36,082 nt of DNA from Mycolicibacterium austroafricanum (GTDB lineage Bacteria; Actinomycetota; Actinomycetes; Mycobacteriales; Mycobacteriaceae): the NCBI RefSeq assembly GCF_902705885.1, contig NZ_CACSIP010000046.1, positions 11,706 through 47,787 on the forward strand, read 5' to 3'. Positions 14,852 to 23,313 of the stretch are shown here, one piece after another; position 1 is the stretch's first letter; each line of letters begins with the position of its first letter. A program made the translations under genes and the position numbers. The notes under the pieces were generated by a model. That model was not told the DNA's origin, made no database searches, and saw only the letters and a list, made by a program, of their open reading frames with translations.

Positions 14852-16319
14852 AGCGGCGGCTGCGCCAGTAGGCCTCCAGCGTGCTCGTGGGCCGCAGCGG
14901 AACATCGCCATGCTGGTCGAAGTAGTAGCTGTTGGCCAGCCGGCAGCTGTCCTGCCAGAAGATCTGCCGGTGCCGTTTGCGCATCATCTCGGCGAAGTAG
15001 CGGTCGTTGGCCTCCCGGCGCACCTCGACCCGGGTGGCCCGGCGGGCGCGGGCCGCGTCGAGGCACCTGACGATGTGATGGGTCTGTGCCTCGATCAGCG
15101 CGAAGTACGACGACCCGACGTAGCCGTACGGGCCGAAGACGGTGAAGAAGTTCGGGAAACCCGGGACGCTCACCCCTTCGTAGGCCTGCAGGCGGTGTTC
15201 GTCCCAGAACCGGGCCAGCGAGCGTCCCTCCGCGCCGGTCACCGGGAAGGTGGGCGCCGAAGGTTTGTCGTCGAGCGCCGAGAACACCTTGAATCCAGTC
15301 GCCAGGATGAGCACATCGGCCTCGTGCAGGTTCCCGTCGGCGGTGGCGATACCCGACCCGGTGATCTTGTCGATGGGCTCGGTCACGAGGTCGACGTTGT
15401 CGCGGTTGAACGTCGACAGGTAGGTGTTGTGGAAACCCGGACGCTTGCAGCCCACCGCGTAGCGGGGCGTCAGCTTGTCCCGGACGACCGGGTCGGCGAC
15501 CTGCTTGCGAAGGTAGGCCTTGCCCACGGTCTCCATCCGCTGCGCCAGTGGGTTCACGGTGAAGTACTGCGCGGCCAGCGGGAACGTCAACTCCACGTAC
15601 GCCTGGCTGAGCAACCGCTGCACGGTTCTGCCCAGCGGCAACCGCATCATCCGTCGCGCCGTCGCGGACAACGGGACGTCGAACTTCGGGAAACACCAGA
15701 TCGGCGTGCGTTGAAAGACCGTGAGGCGGTCGACGATCGGCGCGATCTCGGGGATCACCTGTACCGCGGAAGCGCCCGTGCCGATGACGGCCACGCGTTT
15801 GCCGGCCAGCTCCTGATCGTGATCCCAGCGCGCGGTGTGCACGGTCGCCCCGGCGAACGAGTCGACGCCGGGGATGTCAGGCGAGTTGGGGACCGTCAAC
15901 ACCCCGCCGGCATTGACGAGAAATCGGGCGGTGACGGTTTCGGGCGCGCCGTCCCCGGTCAGTCGCATCCGCCAGAAACCTTGTGAGTCATCGTATTCCG
16001 CGCTCACGACCTTGGTGCCGAATCGGATCCTGGGCCGCAGTCCGTACTTGTCCACACAGTGTGCCGCGTAGGACTGCAGCTCGTCGCCGGGGGCGTAGGT
16101 GCGCGACCACGACGTGCTCTGCTCGAAGGAGAACTGGTAGGAAAACGACGGAATGTCCACGGCGATACCGGGATAGGTGTTCCAGTACCAGGTGCCGCCG
16201 GGTTCGTCTCCGGCTTCGACGATGAGGTAGTCGCGCATCCCCGAACGGTCGAGCCTGATCGCCGTCCCGATGCCGGAGAACCCGGCACCGACGATCAGGA
16301 TCTCGTGGTCGGGGGTCAT
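14820..16319 (-). CDS. FAD-dependent Baeyer-Villiger-type monooxygenase
   Basis: The 499-residue enzyme uses FAD, NADPH and O2; family members turn ketones into esters or hydroxylate nitrogen or sulfur. The FAD dinucleotide motif is GAGFSG (11-16), followed by GGTWYWNTYPG. The Baeyer-Villiger fingerprint is intact at 155-166: F-A-G-x3-H-T-A-R-W-D. The NADPH motif is GTGASA (180-185), followed by FQRTPIWCFPK. ATGF near 345 completes the pattern. It corresponds, from memory, to M. tuberculosis Rv1393c, which also follows metK in opposite orientation. It ends in the right 32-bp repeat and is intact. The downstream esterase on the same strand starts the pair, 4 bp away; ester formation followed by hydrolysis is a reasonable joint role. 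Confidence 0.92.
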   Translation of the reverse strand: MTPDHEILIVGAGFSGIGTAIRLDRSGMRDYLIVEAGDEPGGTWYWNTYPGIAVDIPSFSYQFSFEQSTSWSRTYAPGDELQSYAAHCVDKYGLRPRIRFGTKVVSAEYDDSQGFWRMRLTGDGAPETVTARFLVNAGGVLTVPNSPDIPGVDSFAGATVHTARWDHDQELAGKRVAVIGTGASAVQVIPEIAPIVDRLTVFQRTPIWCFPKFDVPLSATARRMMRLPLGRTVQRLLSQAYVELTFPLAAQYFTVNPLAQRMETVGKAYLRKQVADPVVRDKLTPRYAVGCKRPGFHNTYLSTFNRDNVDLVTEPIDKITGSGIATADGNLHEADVLILATGFKVFSALDDKPSAPTFPVTGAEGRSLARFWDEHRLQAYEGVSVPGFPNFFTVFGPYGYVGSSYFALIEAQTHHIVRCLDAARARRATRVEVRREANDRYFAEMMRKRHRQIFWQDSCRLANSYYFDQHGDVPLRPTSTLEAYWRSRRFPIDDYRFVS

Positions 16320-16323
16320 GGTG

Positions 16324-17238
16324 TCACATTAGCGCGGCCCGCAGGGCACCGAGTCCCCGTTCGGCCGACGCCGTCGCGGCCGGCACGACGCCGGCATAGG
16401 CGATGTAACCGTGCACCAGTGACTCCGCGTTGTGCACCTCGACGGCAACCCCGGCCGCGGAGAGCAGTTCGGCGTACCGGATCCCGTCGTCGCGCAGTGG
16501 ATCGTGGCCCGCGACCGCGATGTAGGCCGCTGCCAGTCCCGACAGGTCGCCACGGGCCGGCACCAGGGTGGCCGGCGGTTCGGCCAGGTCGGCGTCGCCG
16601 ACGTACCAGCGGGTGAAGCCCTTGCACGCGGCCAGGGACAGGATGGGCGCATCGGCGTTCTCGGTGAACGACGGCAGCGCGGTGTCGAAAGTCGTGGACG
16701 GATACCAGAGCAGTTGAAACCGCAACGGGTCACCCGTATCTCGGGCCAGTTGTGCGACCACGGCGGCGAGGTTCCCCCCAGCCGAGTCACCGGCCACGGC
16801 CACCCGGGCCGGGTCGGCGCCGATCTGTCCGGCGTGCGAGAACACCCACTGGGTGACCGCCCACACGTCCTCGACGGCGGCGGGGTACGGGTGTTCGGGT
16901 GCCAGCCGGTAGTCGACCGACACCACCACCGCCTCGGCGGCGGCCGCGTGCAGCCGCGCAGTTCCGTCGTAGGTGTCCAGATCACCCACCGACCAGCCCC
17001 CGCCGTGGATGAAGACCACCGCAGGTAGCACCGTCTTGTCCGACGGTGGGCGGTAGACGCGTACCGCGATCGGGCCGGCGGGGCCGTCGACGCTGCGGTC
17101 CTCGGCCGTCACCTCCGGATGCAGCGGGGTGCGGGGGAGCTCACCGAAGCGCCGTCGGGCCTCCTGCGGCCCGCCGTCGGTCGTCAGCTGGAACGGAACA
17201 GCCTCGAGCACCTTCTGCAGGACGTCGTCGACGGACAT
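16324..17238 (-). CDS. LipH/LipI-like alpha/beta-hydrolase (hormone-sensitive-lipase family esterase)
   Basis: The 304-residue esterase belongs to the HSL (family IV) carboxylesterases. It shows the oxyanion motif HGGGW (78-82), the nucleophile Ser152 in GDSAGG, the acid Asp246 in AVAGHDPLRDD and the base His276 in LVHGYI. Length and position match the mycobacterial LipH/LipI proteins (Rv1399c/Rv1400c, recalled from memory), which hydrolyse short-chain esters. ATG 17238 is chosen because homology starts there; a much longer open frame upstream is antisense to the TIM-barrel gene. It is 4 bp upstream of the monooxygenase gene, suggesting one transcript. Which of LipH or LipI it is cannot be settled here. 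Confidence 0.88.
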   Translation of the reverse strand: MSVDDVLQKVLEAVPFQLTTDGGPQEARRRFGELPRTPLHPEVTAEDRSVDGPAGPIAVRVYRPPSDKTVLPAVVFIHGGGWSVGDLDTYDGTARLHAAAAEAVVVSVDYRLAPEHPYPAAVEDVWAVTQWVFSHAGQIGADPARVAVAGDSAGGNLAAVVAQLARDTGDPLRFQLLWYPSTTFDTALPSFTENADAPILSLAACKGFTRWYVGDADLAEPPATLVPARGDLSGLAAAYIAVAGHDPLRDDGIRYAELLSAAGVAVEVHNAESLVHGYIAYAGVVPAATASAERGLGALRAALM

Positions 17239-17293
17239 GGGGACACCGTACGCAGACGGCCGCCGCCGGGTGAGGTAGGACCCCACGACGGTG

Positions 17294-17320
17294 CCCGCTG
17301 CCGGACAATGGAGCAGCGGG
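17294..17320. promoter_or_regulatory. 8-bp inverted repeat in divergent intergenic region
   Basis: CCCGCTGC (17294-17301) and GCAGCGGG (17313-17320) are perfect inverted repeats around 11 bases. They lie in the 111-bp gap between the leftward esterase and the rightward TIM-barrel gene. They could be an operator shared by both genes or a leader hairpin; nothing more can be said. Confidence 0.3.
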
Positions 17321-17349
17321 AACAGAATTTTCAGAGGAGAGGGACTGCG

Positions 17350-18222
17350 GTGAGGATGCTGCGACGCCATCGTGGGTCGGCCGATGGACGGGCTGCGGGG
17401 CGACCGATCTCGCTTGCACCGCTGACGGTTCTGGAGCTCAGTCCTCCGGAACTGGTCACCTGCGCCGCCGAAGCGGGTTATGACGGCGTCGGGTTGCGGC
17501 TCATCCGCGCGACCGCGGAGGAGCCGGAGCGACCGACCATCGGGCAGACACCGATGATCCGGGAAACGCGCCGGCGCCTCGACGACTCGGGGCTGTTCGT
17601 GCTCGACATCGAAGTCCTGCGGCTGCGCCCCGACACCAGGGTGCGCGACGACTTCGGCGCCTTCCTGGAAACCGGGGCATACCTCGGCGCCACGCAGGCC
17701 TTGGTGACGGGCAACGATCCCGACCATTCGCGGCTGGCCGACAATCTCGCCGAGCTGGCCGATCTCGCCCGTGACTTCGGTGTGGTCCCGAACCTGGAGC
17801 CCATGCCGTGGACCCAGGTTCGCGACCTCGACGAGGCGACGACGATCCTGCACCGCTGTTCCGGCAACGGGGTGGGGGTGCTCGTCGACGCCATTCACTA
17901 CGACCGCGCGCTGGCCACCACCGCCGATCTCGGGGCGCTGCCCCCGCAATGGGTGCACTACGTCCAGATCTGCGACGGGGCCCTCCCGCGGCCGACATCG
18001 GTGGACGAGTTGCGCTACCAGGGCCGCAATGCCCGCCTGCTCCCGGGAGAAGGCGCCATCGACATCGTGTCCATGCTGCAGGCGCTGCCGTGTGTCCCGG
18101 TCAGCGTCGAGGCGCCGGTCCGGTGGCGGGCGCCCGCGGGAGTGCGGGCCCGCGCGGCACTTCGGGCGGCCCGTGATGTCGTCTCGCGGGCGGACGCCGG
18201 TCGATTACGTTTGTCGGCGTGA
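17350..18222 (+). CDS. Xylose-isomerase-like TIM-barrel protein (sugar phosphate isomerase/epimerase family)
   Basis: The 290-residue protein shows the AP_endonuc_2/xylose-isomerase-like barrel used by sugar isomerases, epimerases and inosose dehydratases. It contains LELSPPELVTCAAEAGYDGV at the first barrel turn. Candidate metal or acid-base residues fall at the expected strand ends: Glu150 (NLEPMPW), Asp180 and His183 (LVDAIHYDR), Gln206 and Asp209 (VQICDG) and Glu254 (VSVEAP). The GTG at 17350 follows AGGAGAGGG by a normal distance; ATG 17356 is an alternative. It overlaps the next gene as GTGA. A sugar- or polyol-phosphate substrate is plausible and would suit the glycan genes nearby, but this is not demonstrated. 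Confidence 0.75.
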   Translation: MRMLRRHRGSADGRAAGRPISLAPLTVLELSPPELVTCAAEAGYDGVGLRLIRATAEEPERPTIGQTPMIRETRRRLDDSGLFVLDIEVLRLRPDTRVRDDFGAFLETGAYLGATQALVTGNDPDHSRLADNLAELADLARDFGVVPNLEPMPWTQVRDLDEATTILHRCSGNGVGVLVDAIHYDRALATTADLGALPPQWVHYVQICDGALPRPTSVDELRYQGRNARLLPGEGAIDIVSMLQALPCVPVSVEAPVRWRAPAGVRARAALRAARDVVSRADAGRLRLSA

Positions 18223-19238
18223 CCTCGCGCCTGGTCGATTGCCCGGTGCAGCAGCGCCGTGGGCCGGTGCGCACCGCTGTCGGCGTCGTCGGGCTGGTTG
18301 CTGCGGTGTGTGCCGGCATCGGGGTGGCGGCGCACTTCTTCGGTCCGGTCTCCACACTGGTGACACTGCTGGCCTCGTTCAGCCCGCTGTTCGCGATGCT
18401 CGCGGTGGTGTCCGCGCTGTTGCTGGCCGTTGCCCGGCATCGGGTTGCGGCCATCGCGGCGCTGCTCATGGCGGCCGTCGGGGTGGCCGCCCAACTACCG
18501 CTCTACGTCGGCTCGCAGCCACCGGAGACGACTCAGGGACCGCAGTTGCGGTTGCTGCAGGCCAACATCCGGCTCGGTGAAGCCGATCCGCACGCGCTGG
18601 CCGGACGGGTGCGTCTCGGCGGTGTCGACGTCCTGACCGTCGCGGAACTGACCGAAGCCGCCGTCGACAGGTTGGCGGCGGCAGGCCTGGAGCGCACGTT
18701 GCCGTTCACCTATCTGCGGCCACGCGAAGGCGGTGGGGGAGAGGGCATCTACTCACGACATCCACTGTCGGAATCCCGCGTGCTGCCCGGTCTGCGGCAC
18801 ACCAACCTGCGCGCCACCGTCGACCTCCCCGGTGCCGAACCCGTCGCCGTTTACGCCCTGCATCCGTTGCCGCCCTATCCCGAGCCCGCCTGGCGCTGGG
18901 CGGTGGAACTCGACCGGATCGGTGCGATTCTCGCCGCCGAACGGCTACCGTTGCTCGTCGGTGCCGATTTCAACTCGACCTACGACCACGAGCGGTTCCG
19001 CAATCTTCTCCGCGCAGCTGGGCGGGACGGCGCACCGCTGCTCGACGCGGCCGAGTATCTGGGATCTGGCATCGTCGCCACCTATCCGGCGGACCGGGGT
19101 TTCCCGGCGGTGCTGGCGATCGACCGGATCCTGACCCGCGGCGGTACACCGCTGTCTTTCGAGCGTGTCGACCTTCCGGGGTCCGACCACCACGGTGTGC
19201 TGGCGGATGTGTTGCTGGCCGCTGCGGATCAGAGCTGA
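18219..19238 (+). CDS. Membrane-anchored endonuclease/exonuclease/phosphatase (EEP) family protein
   Basis: The 339-residue protein begins with about three membrane helices (roughly 20-95), then an EEP domain. Catalytic landmarks of the EEP fold are all visible: LQANIRLG (Asn116), VAELTE (metal-binding Glu143), ALHPLPP, GADFNSTYDH, AIDRILTR and the terminal GSDHHGV with the active-site histidine. The family includes nucleases, sphingomyelinases and inositol-polyphosphate phosphatases. An anchored form with the domain likely facing outward suggests a phosphodiester or phosphomonoester substrate in the envelope. It overlaps the TIM-barrel gene as GTGA. Its final codons overlap the convergent flippase-fusion gene by 10 bp. 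Confidence 0.8.
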   Translation: MTSRLVDCPVQQRRGPVRTAVGVVGLVAAVCAGIGVAAHFFGPVSTLVTLLASFSPLFAMLAVVSALLLAVARHRVAAIAALLMAAVGVAAQLPLYVGSQPPETTQGPQLRLLQANIRLGEADPHALAGRVRLGGVDVLTVAELTEAAVDRLAAAGLERTLPFTYLRPREGGGGEGIYSRHPLSESRVLPGLRHTNLRATVDLPGAEPVAVYALHPLPPYPEPAWRWAVELDRIGAILAAERLPLLVGADFNSTYDHERFRNLLRAAGRDGAPLLDAAEYLGSGIVATYPADRGFPAVLAIDRILTRGGTPLSFERVDLPGSDHHGVLADVLLAAADQS

Positions 19239-22200
19239 ACCCGCGCCTCGGTGATCAGATCGACGACGCGGCCGACGTGGGGTTCGCGGACCACCGAGTC
19301 GTGGTCGCAGTCGATCCGCCGCACCGTGAGGTCCCCGGTGAGCACCAGCGGCCACACCCGTGCGTCGTCGAGATTGAAACTGCTGAGCACCAACAGGGTT
19401 CGGCCGTCATAGGGGCGCGGTCGGTGCAGCCGGCCCACCCGCACACCGACTTCGCGCAGCGCTTCGGTCTTCTGTTCGGGGGTCTTCTCCACCATGCCCG
19501 CCGCCGGCAGCAGGAGCCGTCGCCGCCACAGTTTTGTCCGATCGACCGCCGATTCCTCCAGCAGCGTGGAGCCGACCGCGCCCGGCAGGACCTTGCGCGC
19601 GTGACGCACCGTTCTCGTCGGGAGGAACGGATCGAGCATCGCGACCAGAGCGGCGTCGTGGCCCATCGCCTCCAGCCGCCGGGCCACATCGATGGCGATG
19701 TAGGCGCCGAGTGAGTGACCGATAAGGGTGTACGGACCCTGCGGTTGCAGCTCCAGCAGATCGCGGAGGTGCCGTCGCGCGGCTCGGGCGACGGTCCAGT
19801 CGGGGAGACCGCGGTTCTCCAGACCGTGGGCCTGGAATGCGACGACGCCGGCGCCTGTGCGGACGCGATGGGCGAACGGGGCGAACGACAGCGCGGACGC
19901 GCCCGCACCCGCAAAGCAGAACAGGGTCTCGGAGGTGGCCGTCTGAGGTCGCAACAGCACGGTCGTCGAGGCGACCCGATTCGTGGGGTCTGCCGGCAGG
20001 CCGGTGCGGCGGGCCGCGACGATCCGGGTGAACTGGGCCACCGTCGGAGCGCCGGCGAGATCCGCCGTGGCGAGGTGCACGCGGTGGCGCCGTGCGAGGT
20101 GTCCGATCATCTGCTGGACGTTGAGCGAGTCCCCACCGAGGGCGTAGAAGTTCTCGTTGCGCCCGACTTCGTCGAGCCGCAACACGTCAGCCCACACGGA
20201 GGCGATCTGAGTCTCCAGCCCCGGCGTGGGAGGTTCGATCGTTCCGCGGCTCGGGACAGGCAGGGCGAGGCGGTCGACCTTGCCGCGCTCGTTTCGCGGA
20301 AGCGCTTCGAGCATCACGATGTTGGCGGGCACCATCCATGCGGGCAGGCGGGTGTGCAGTTGCACGCGGACGTCTGCGACGGCGGGGCTGCGTTCCCCCG
20401 GCACAGGGGTGACATACGCGGTCAGAGACCGGGTTTCGGCCACCACATCCGCGACCACCAGCGCTTCGCGTATTCCCGGGCATTCCAGCAACGCCGCCTC
20501 CACCTCGGCCGGTTCGACCAGATAGCCGCGGATCTTCACCGCGGCATCCATCCTCCCGAGAATCATCAGGACGCCATCGGCGGTGATCCTGGCGCGGTCA
20601 TTGGTGACGAACGTGCGACTGCCGTCCGGGTTCTCGACGAACTCCGTGGTGGCGTTGCCCGGCTCGAGGTAGCCGGCGGCCAGGAACGGCGAGGTGACGG
20701 TCAGCCGTCCGTGCTCGTCGACGTCGAGGTGTTTGTGCGGCGCCGCCACGCCGGCGGGGATGACACCCACCGGAATGTCGTCGGTGGGCCAGATGTCGTG
20801 ATGCGCGATCCCGAGCGTTTCCGACGAGCCGGCCCAGTTCGTCAGCACCGCATTCGGCGCCAGAGCGCGGGCACGCCGGATGACGTTGCTGTACAACGGC
20901 TCTCCGGTGGTGACGATTCGCCGGACCCCATCCAGCACCCGGGCGCCTGCAGTCTCGGTCAGTGACTGCAGGAACGACGGCGTGCACATCACGATATCGG
21001 CGTCGGCAAGTTTGGCCAGCGCGGCGTCGGGAGCGCAGTTGCGCGGTTCGATGACGATGACCTCGGCACCGGAGAGCAGTGATCCGATGAGCACGTTGAG
21101 GCCGGCGGCGAAGCTCACCGGCATGCAGAGCGCCACCTTGCGGCCCTCGGTGATCCCGAATCGGTCGCGGTGCAACACCCAGTCGCACAGCCAGGTTCCG
21201 TTGACGTGCAGCACCGCTTTGGGTTCGCCCGACGAACCGGAGGTGAACTGGATGCTGGTGACCGTTTGGACGTCCGGCAGCGGTGCCGGCTGCCGGCTTT
21301 CGGCCCGGCTTTCCGGCGGATCCTGCAGGTCGTCGGCGACGACGGTGTCGAGGTGGTAGCCGTGCTCGGCGAGTGCGCCGATGATGTGTGCGACGCGGTC
21401 CCGGGGCAGGCCGGTGTCTAGGGGTACCAACGGCGCGCCGGCAGCGAAGCTCCCGAGGATCACCGCCGCGGTATCCGGGTCGAGGTCGCGGATCAGCGCC
21501 ACCGGTGCACCCGGGCTCGGGCGGTTGAGCAGTGCAGCAGTCCACTTCGCGGCCGCATGGCCGAGGTCTCCATAACTGGCGGAGCCATTTTCGGTGCGTA
21601 GGGCGACGTGTCCGGCGCGTTGTTCGGCGACCTCGGCGAACCGTTCGCTGACCGAGCGGTGTTCGATCGGACCGTCGGCGCCGGGGGCAGGTCGCGCAGG
21701 CGGTGTCGTTCCGGCGCTCCCGAGTGCCCGACCGGGTGTGCTGACGGCGCCGCGGAGGAGCACGAGCGTCGGGACGACGAGGATGAGCGTGCACATCATC
21801 TCAGCCGCCAGGTAGGTGTAGCCGACGGCGTTGATGCCCCAGTGGGGAAGGGTCACGATGACGCCGGCCACCACGACGATTCCCAGCAGTACCTGTGCGG
21901 TCACCGCGAGGCGGAGCCTGCGTCGCAACCTGGCCAGCGCCGTGTAGATCGTCATCAGCGCCACCGAGGGCAGCGTGAAGGCCATGATGCGGATGAGCGC
22001 CGTGCCGTGCTCGGCGTAGTCCGGACCCAGGATGCTGAGGATGAGGGGCGCGGCGACGAGCAGTGCCACGCACCCGGCCACCGCGGCGCCGCCACAGAGC
22101 AGGACGAATCGTATTGTGCACGAACGCAGATCCGCTCCCGGTGTGGAGGCAGTCGCGACGAACGGCGCGGCGGTGGCACCGATCAGGATCCCGAGCGTGT

Positions 22201-23035
22201 TGACCACCAGCCAGCACATCGAGAAGTAGGCGTTCATCTCGGTGCCCAGCTGCGCTACGACGATCAGCGGCACCAGCAGCGGCACCGTGACGTGGACGGC
22301 GTTGATGGCATAGGAACTCGCGAAGAACTGGAACAGATCCCGCCGCGGGGGCAGATCGGGGGCGCCTTCGCGGCGCGCTGTCTCACGTCTGATGACGACG
22401 ACCGCGATGATCGCGGTGATGACCGCGGCGGGCGCCACCCAGGACCAGACGATGGCGGTGCCGGTGGCCAGCGGGATCGACGCGGCCACCGCGACCAGCT
22501 TTGCCGTGGACTGCCCGATGTTCTTGGTCGCGATGGTGCGCGGCCGCCCCAGGCCGATCAGAATCTGGTCTTGCAGGGCGTAGAACGCCAGCACCGCGAC
22601 GAACAGCGGGAACAGAAGCGCTTCAACCCAATTCGAGAACAGCTGGGAGCGGGGTCCGACAGCGACGAACACCGTGCCGAACAGCAGTGCGGTACATGCG
22701 GCGAACCCGATTCCTCGGCGCACCAGATGCTGGGTATCGGCGCCCGCCAGGGGCAGGAAGCGCTCGTAGAGGCTGCCGAGGCTGAAGTTGGCGAGGATCG
22801 CGATGAGTGAGGCCGACGAGATGATCGCCGAGGCCCGGCCGACCTCGGCCGTGTCGTAGCCGCGCGCGGCCACGGTCCAGAAGACGAACCCGAGGATCCC
22901 GGTGGCGGCACTCGAGGTCATGACGGCGGCGATGTCGATTCCGAGTGCGCCGCCCTGTAATCGCCGCAGGGGTGGATCCACCGCGGCGTCCGTGTCGGTG
23001 CCGCCGAGGGCGGTGGCACGGCCTGTGGTCGGCAT
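19229..23035 (-). CDS. Polysaccharide flippase fused to NRPS-like adenylation, carrier and thioesterase domains
   Basis: This 1268-residue protein joins two systems. Residues about 30-430 are a multi-helix Wzx/MATE-like flippase (VFWTVAARGYDTAEVGRA, then LGSLYERFLPLAG). A proline-rich linker (about 431-455) leads to an adenylation domain, about 456-925: A3 FTSGSSGEPKAV (597-608), A5 NWAGSSET, the GRMDAAVKIRGYLVEPAEVE hinge region, and A10 PRNERGKVDR with Lys919. The carrier domain has LGGDSL with phosphopantetheine Ser970. The C-terminal thioesterase (about 1025-1268) has GHSLGAY (Ser1108), LDPF (Asp1135) and DHD (His1245). There is no condensation domain. All catalytic residues seem intact. 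The protein should activate an acid, load it on the carrier and release or transfer it at the membrane. It starts at ATG 23035, reading away from the candidate iron boxes, divergent from the glycosyltransferase operon. Confidence 0.9.
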   Translation of the reverse strand: MPTTGRATALGGTDTDAAVDPPLRRLQGGALGIDIAAVMTSSAATGILGFVFWTVAARGYDTAEVGRASAIISSASLIAILANFSLGSLYERFLPLAGADTQHLVRRGIGFAACTALLFGTVFVAVGPRSQLFSNWVEALLFPLFVAVLAFYALQDQILIGLGRPRTIATKNIGQSTAKLVAVAASIPLATGTAIVWSWVAPAAVITAIIAVVVIRRETARREGAPDLPPRRDLFQFFASSYAINAVHVTVPLLVPLIVVAQLGTEMNAYFSMCWLVVNTLGILIGATAAPFVATASTPGADLRSCTIRFVLLCGGAAVAGCVALLVAAPLILSILGPDYAEHGTALIRIMAFTLPSVALMTIYTALARLRRRLRLAVTAQVLLGIVVVAGVIVTLPHWGINAVGYTYLAAEMMCTLILVVPTLVLLRGAVSTPGRALGSAGTTPPARPAPGADGPIEHRSVSERFAEVAEQRAGHVALRTENGSASYGDLGHAAAKWTAALLNRPSPGAPVALIRDLDPDTAAVILGSFAAGAPLVPLDTGLPRDRVAHIIGALAEHGYHLDTVVADDLQDPPESRAESRQPAPLPDVQTVTSIQFTSGSSGEPKAVLHVNGTWLCDWVLHRDRFGITEGRKVALCMPVSFAAGLNVLIGSLLSGAEVIVIEPRNCAPDAALAKLADADIVMCTPSFLQSLTETAGARVLDGVRRIVTTGEPLYSNVIRRARALAPNAVLTNWAGSSETLGIAHHDIWPTDDIPVGVIPAGVAAPHKHLDVDEHGRLTVTSPFLAAGYLEPGNATTEFVENPDGSRTFVTNDRARITADGVLMILGRMDAAVKIRGYLVEPAEVEAALLECPGIREALVVADVVAETRSLTAYVTPVPGERSPAVADVRVQLHTRLPAWMVPANIVMLEALPRNERGKVDRLALPVPSRGTIEPPTPGLETQIASVWADVLRLDEVGRNENFYALGGDSLNVQQMIGHLARRHRVHLATADLAGAPTVAQFTRIVAARRTGLPADPTNRVASTTVLLRPQTATSETLFCFAGAGASALSFAPFAHRVRTGAGVVAFQAHGLENRGLPDWTVARAARRHLRDLLELQPQGPYTLIGHSLGAYIAIDVARRLEAMGHDAALVAMLDPFLPTRTVRHARKVLPGAVGSTLLEESAVDRTKLWRRRLLLPAAGMVEKTPEQKTEALREVGVRVGRLHRPRPYDGRTLLVLSSFNLDDARVWPLVLTGDLTVRRIDCDHDSVVREPHVGRVVDLITEARVQL

Positions 23036-23131
23036 GTCGCTGAGTTCCTAGGAGAGGGTCGGGCCCGCCGAGAGCGCGGTGGAATGGGGTCGTCGGTGAC
23101 CGCTCGGATGACGATACTCATCAGACCCAGA

Positions 23132-23150
23132 TTTGGTTAGGCTACCCATA
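23132..23150. promoter_or_regulatory. Candidate IdeR (iron) box 1
   Basis: TTTGGTTAGGCTACCCATA matches the IdeR/DtxR consensus TTAGGTTAGGCTAACCTAA at 15 of 19 positions, including the whole GGTTAGGCTA core. It overlaps a TAGGCT -10-like hexamer, the usual geometry for repression when iron is plentiful. It lies 97 bp from the flippase-fusion start and 164 bp from the glycosyltransferase start. Confidence 0.6.
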
Positions 23151-23181
23151 GTTGTGATGCTGGTCATAACCTGCGATGTAG

Positions 23182-23200
23182 GCAACATAGCCTGCCCTAA
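23182..23200. promoter_or_regulatory. Candidate IdeR (iron) box 2
   Basis: GCAACATAGCCTGCCCTAA matches the IdeR consensus at 11 of 19 positions, all but one in the right-hand two thirds. It matches the mycobactin-promoter box as I remember it (TTAGCACAGGCTGCCCTAA) at 14 of 19. It is 31 bp beyond box 1. Paired boxes are known at IdeR targets. This one is weaker alone. Confidence 0.4.
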
Positions 23201-23313
23201 CTTCGCTAGGGTCTCCTCTGATCACCCCCAGGGCGCATTTGTAGCAAAGTGCAGCCACTACGCCTCATGACGTCGCACGCGCGTCTGAAACCTCTAGACA
23301 AGGAGTTTGTGAC

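Larger units (their letters stand above)
23036..23313. promoter_or_regulatory. Divergent promoter region of the glycan cluster
   Basis: This 278-bp gap separates the leftward flippase fusion from the rightward glycosyltransferase operon. Its centre (about 23105-23215) is AT-richer than the surroundings. It holds two IdeR-like boxes and a short hairpin, CCCTA (23195-23199) with TAGGG (23207-23211). TAGGCT at 23138-23143 and TAACTT at 23198-23203 fit the mycobacterial -10 pattern TANNNT on the + strand, but no convincing -35 partner fixes a promoter. Confidence 0.5.

Noticed and set aside
19715..22810. Long + strand open frames (19715-20965, 21608-22810) opposite the flippase fusion
   Set aside because: They are antisense to a gene with complete domain motifs, and their translations are repetitive and polar without recognisable domains.
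19229..23035. Siderophore synthetase interpretation of the A-T-TE protein, prompted by the iron boxes
   Set aside because: There is no condensation domain, no salicylate or hydroxamate gene and no siderophore transporter nearby; the neighbours are glycosyltransferases and the N-terminus is a flippase.
23195..23211. CCCTA/TAGGG hairpin as an intrinsic terminator
   Set aside because: It lies between divergent genes and upstream of both, the stem is only 5 bp and there is no T-tract; it is more likely incidental or part of a protein-binding site.
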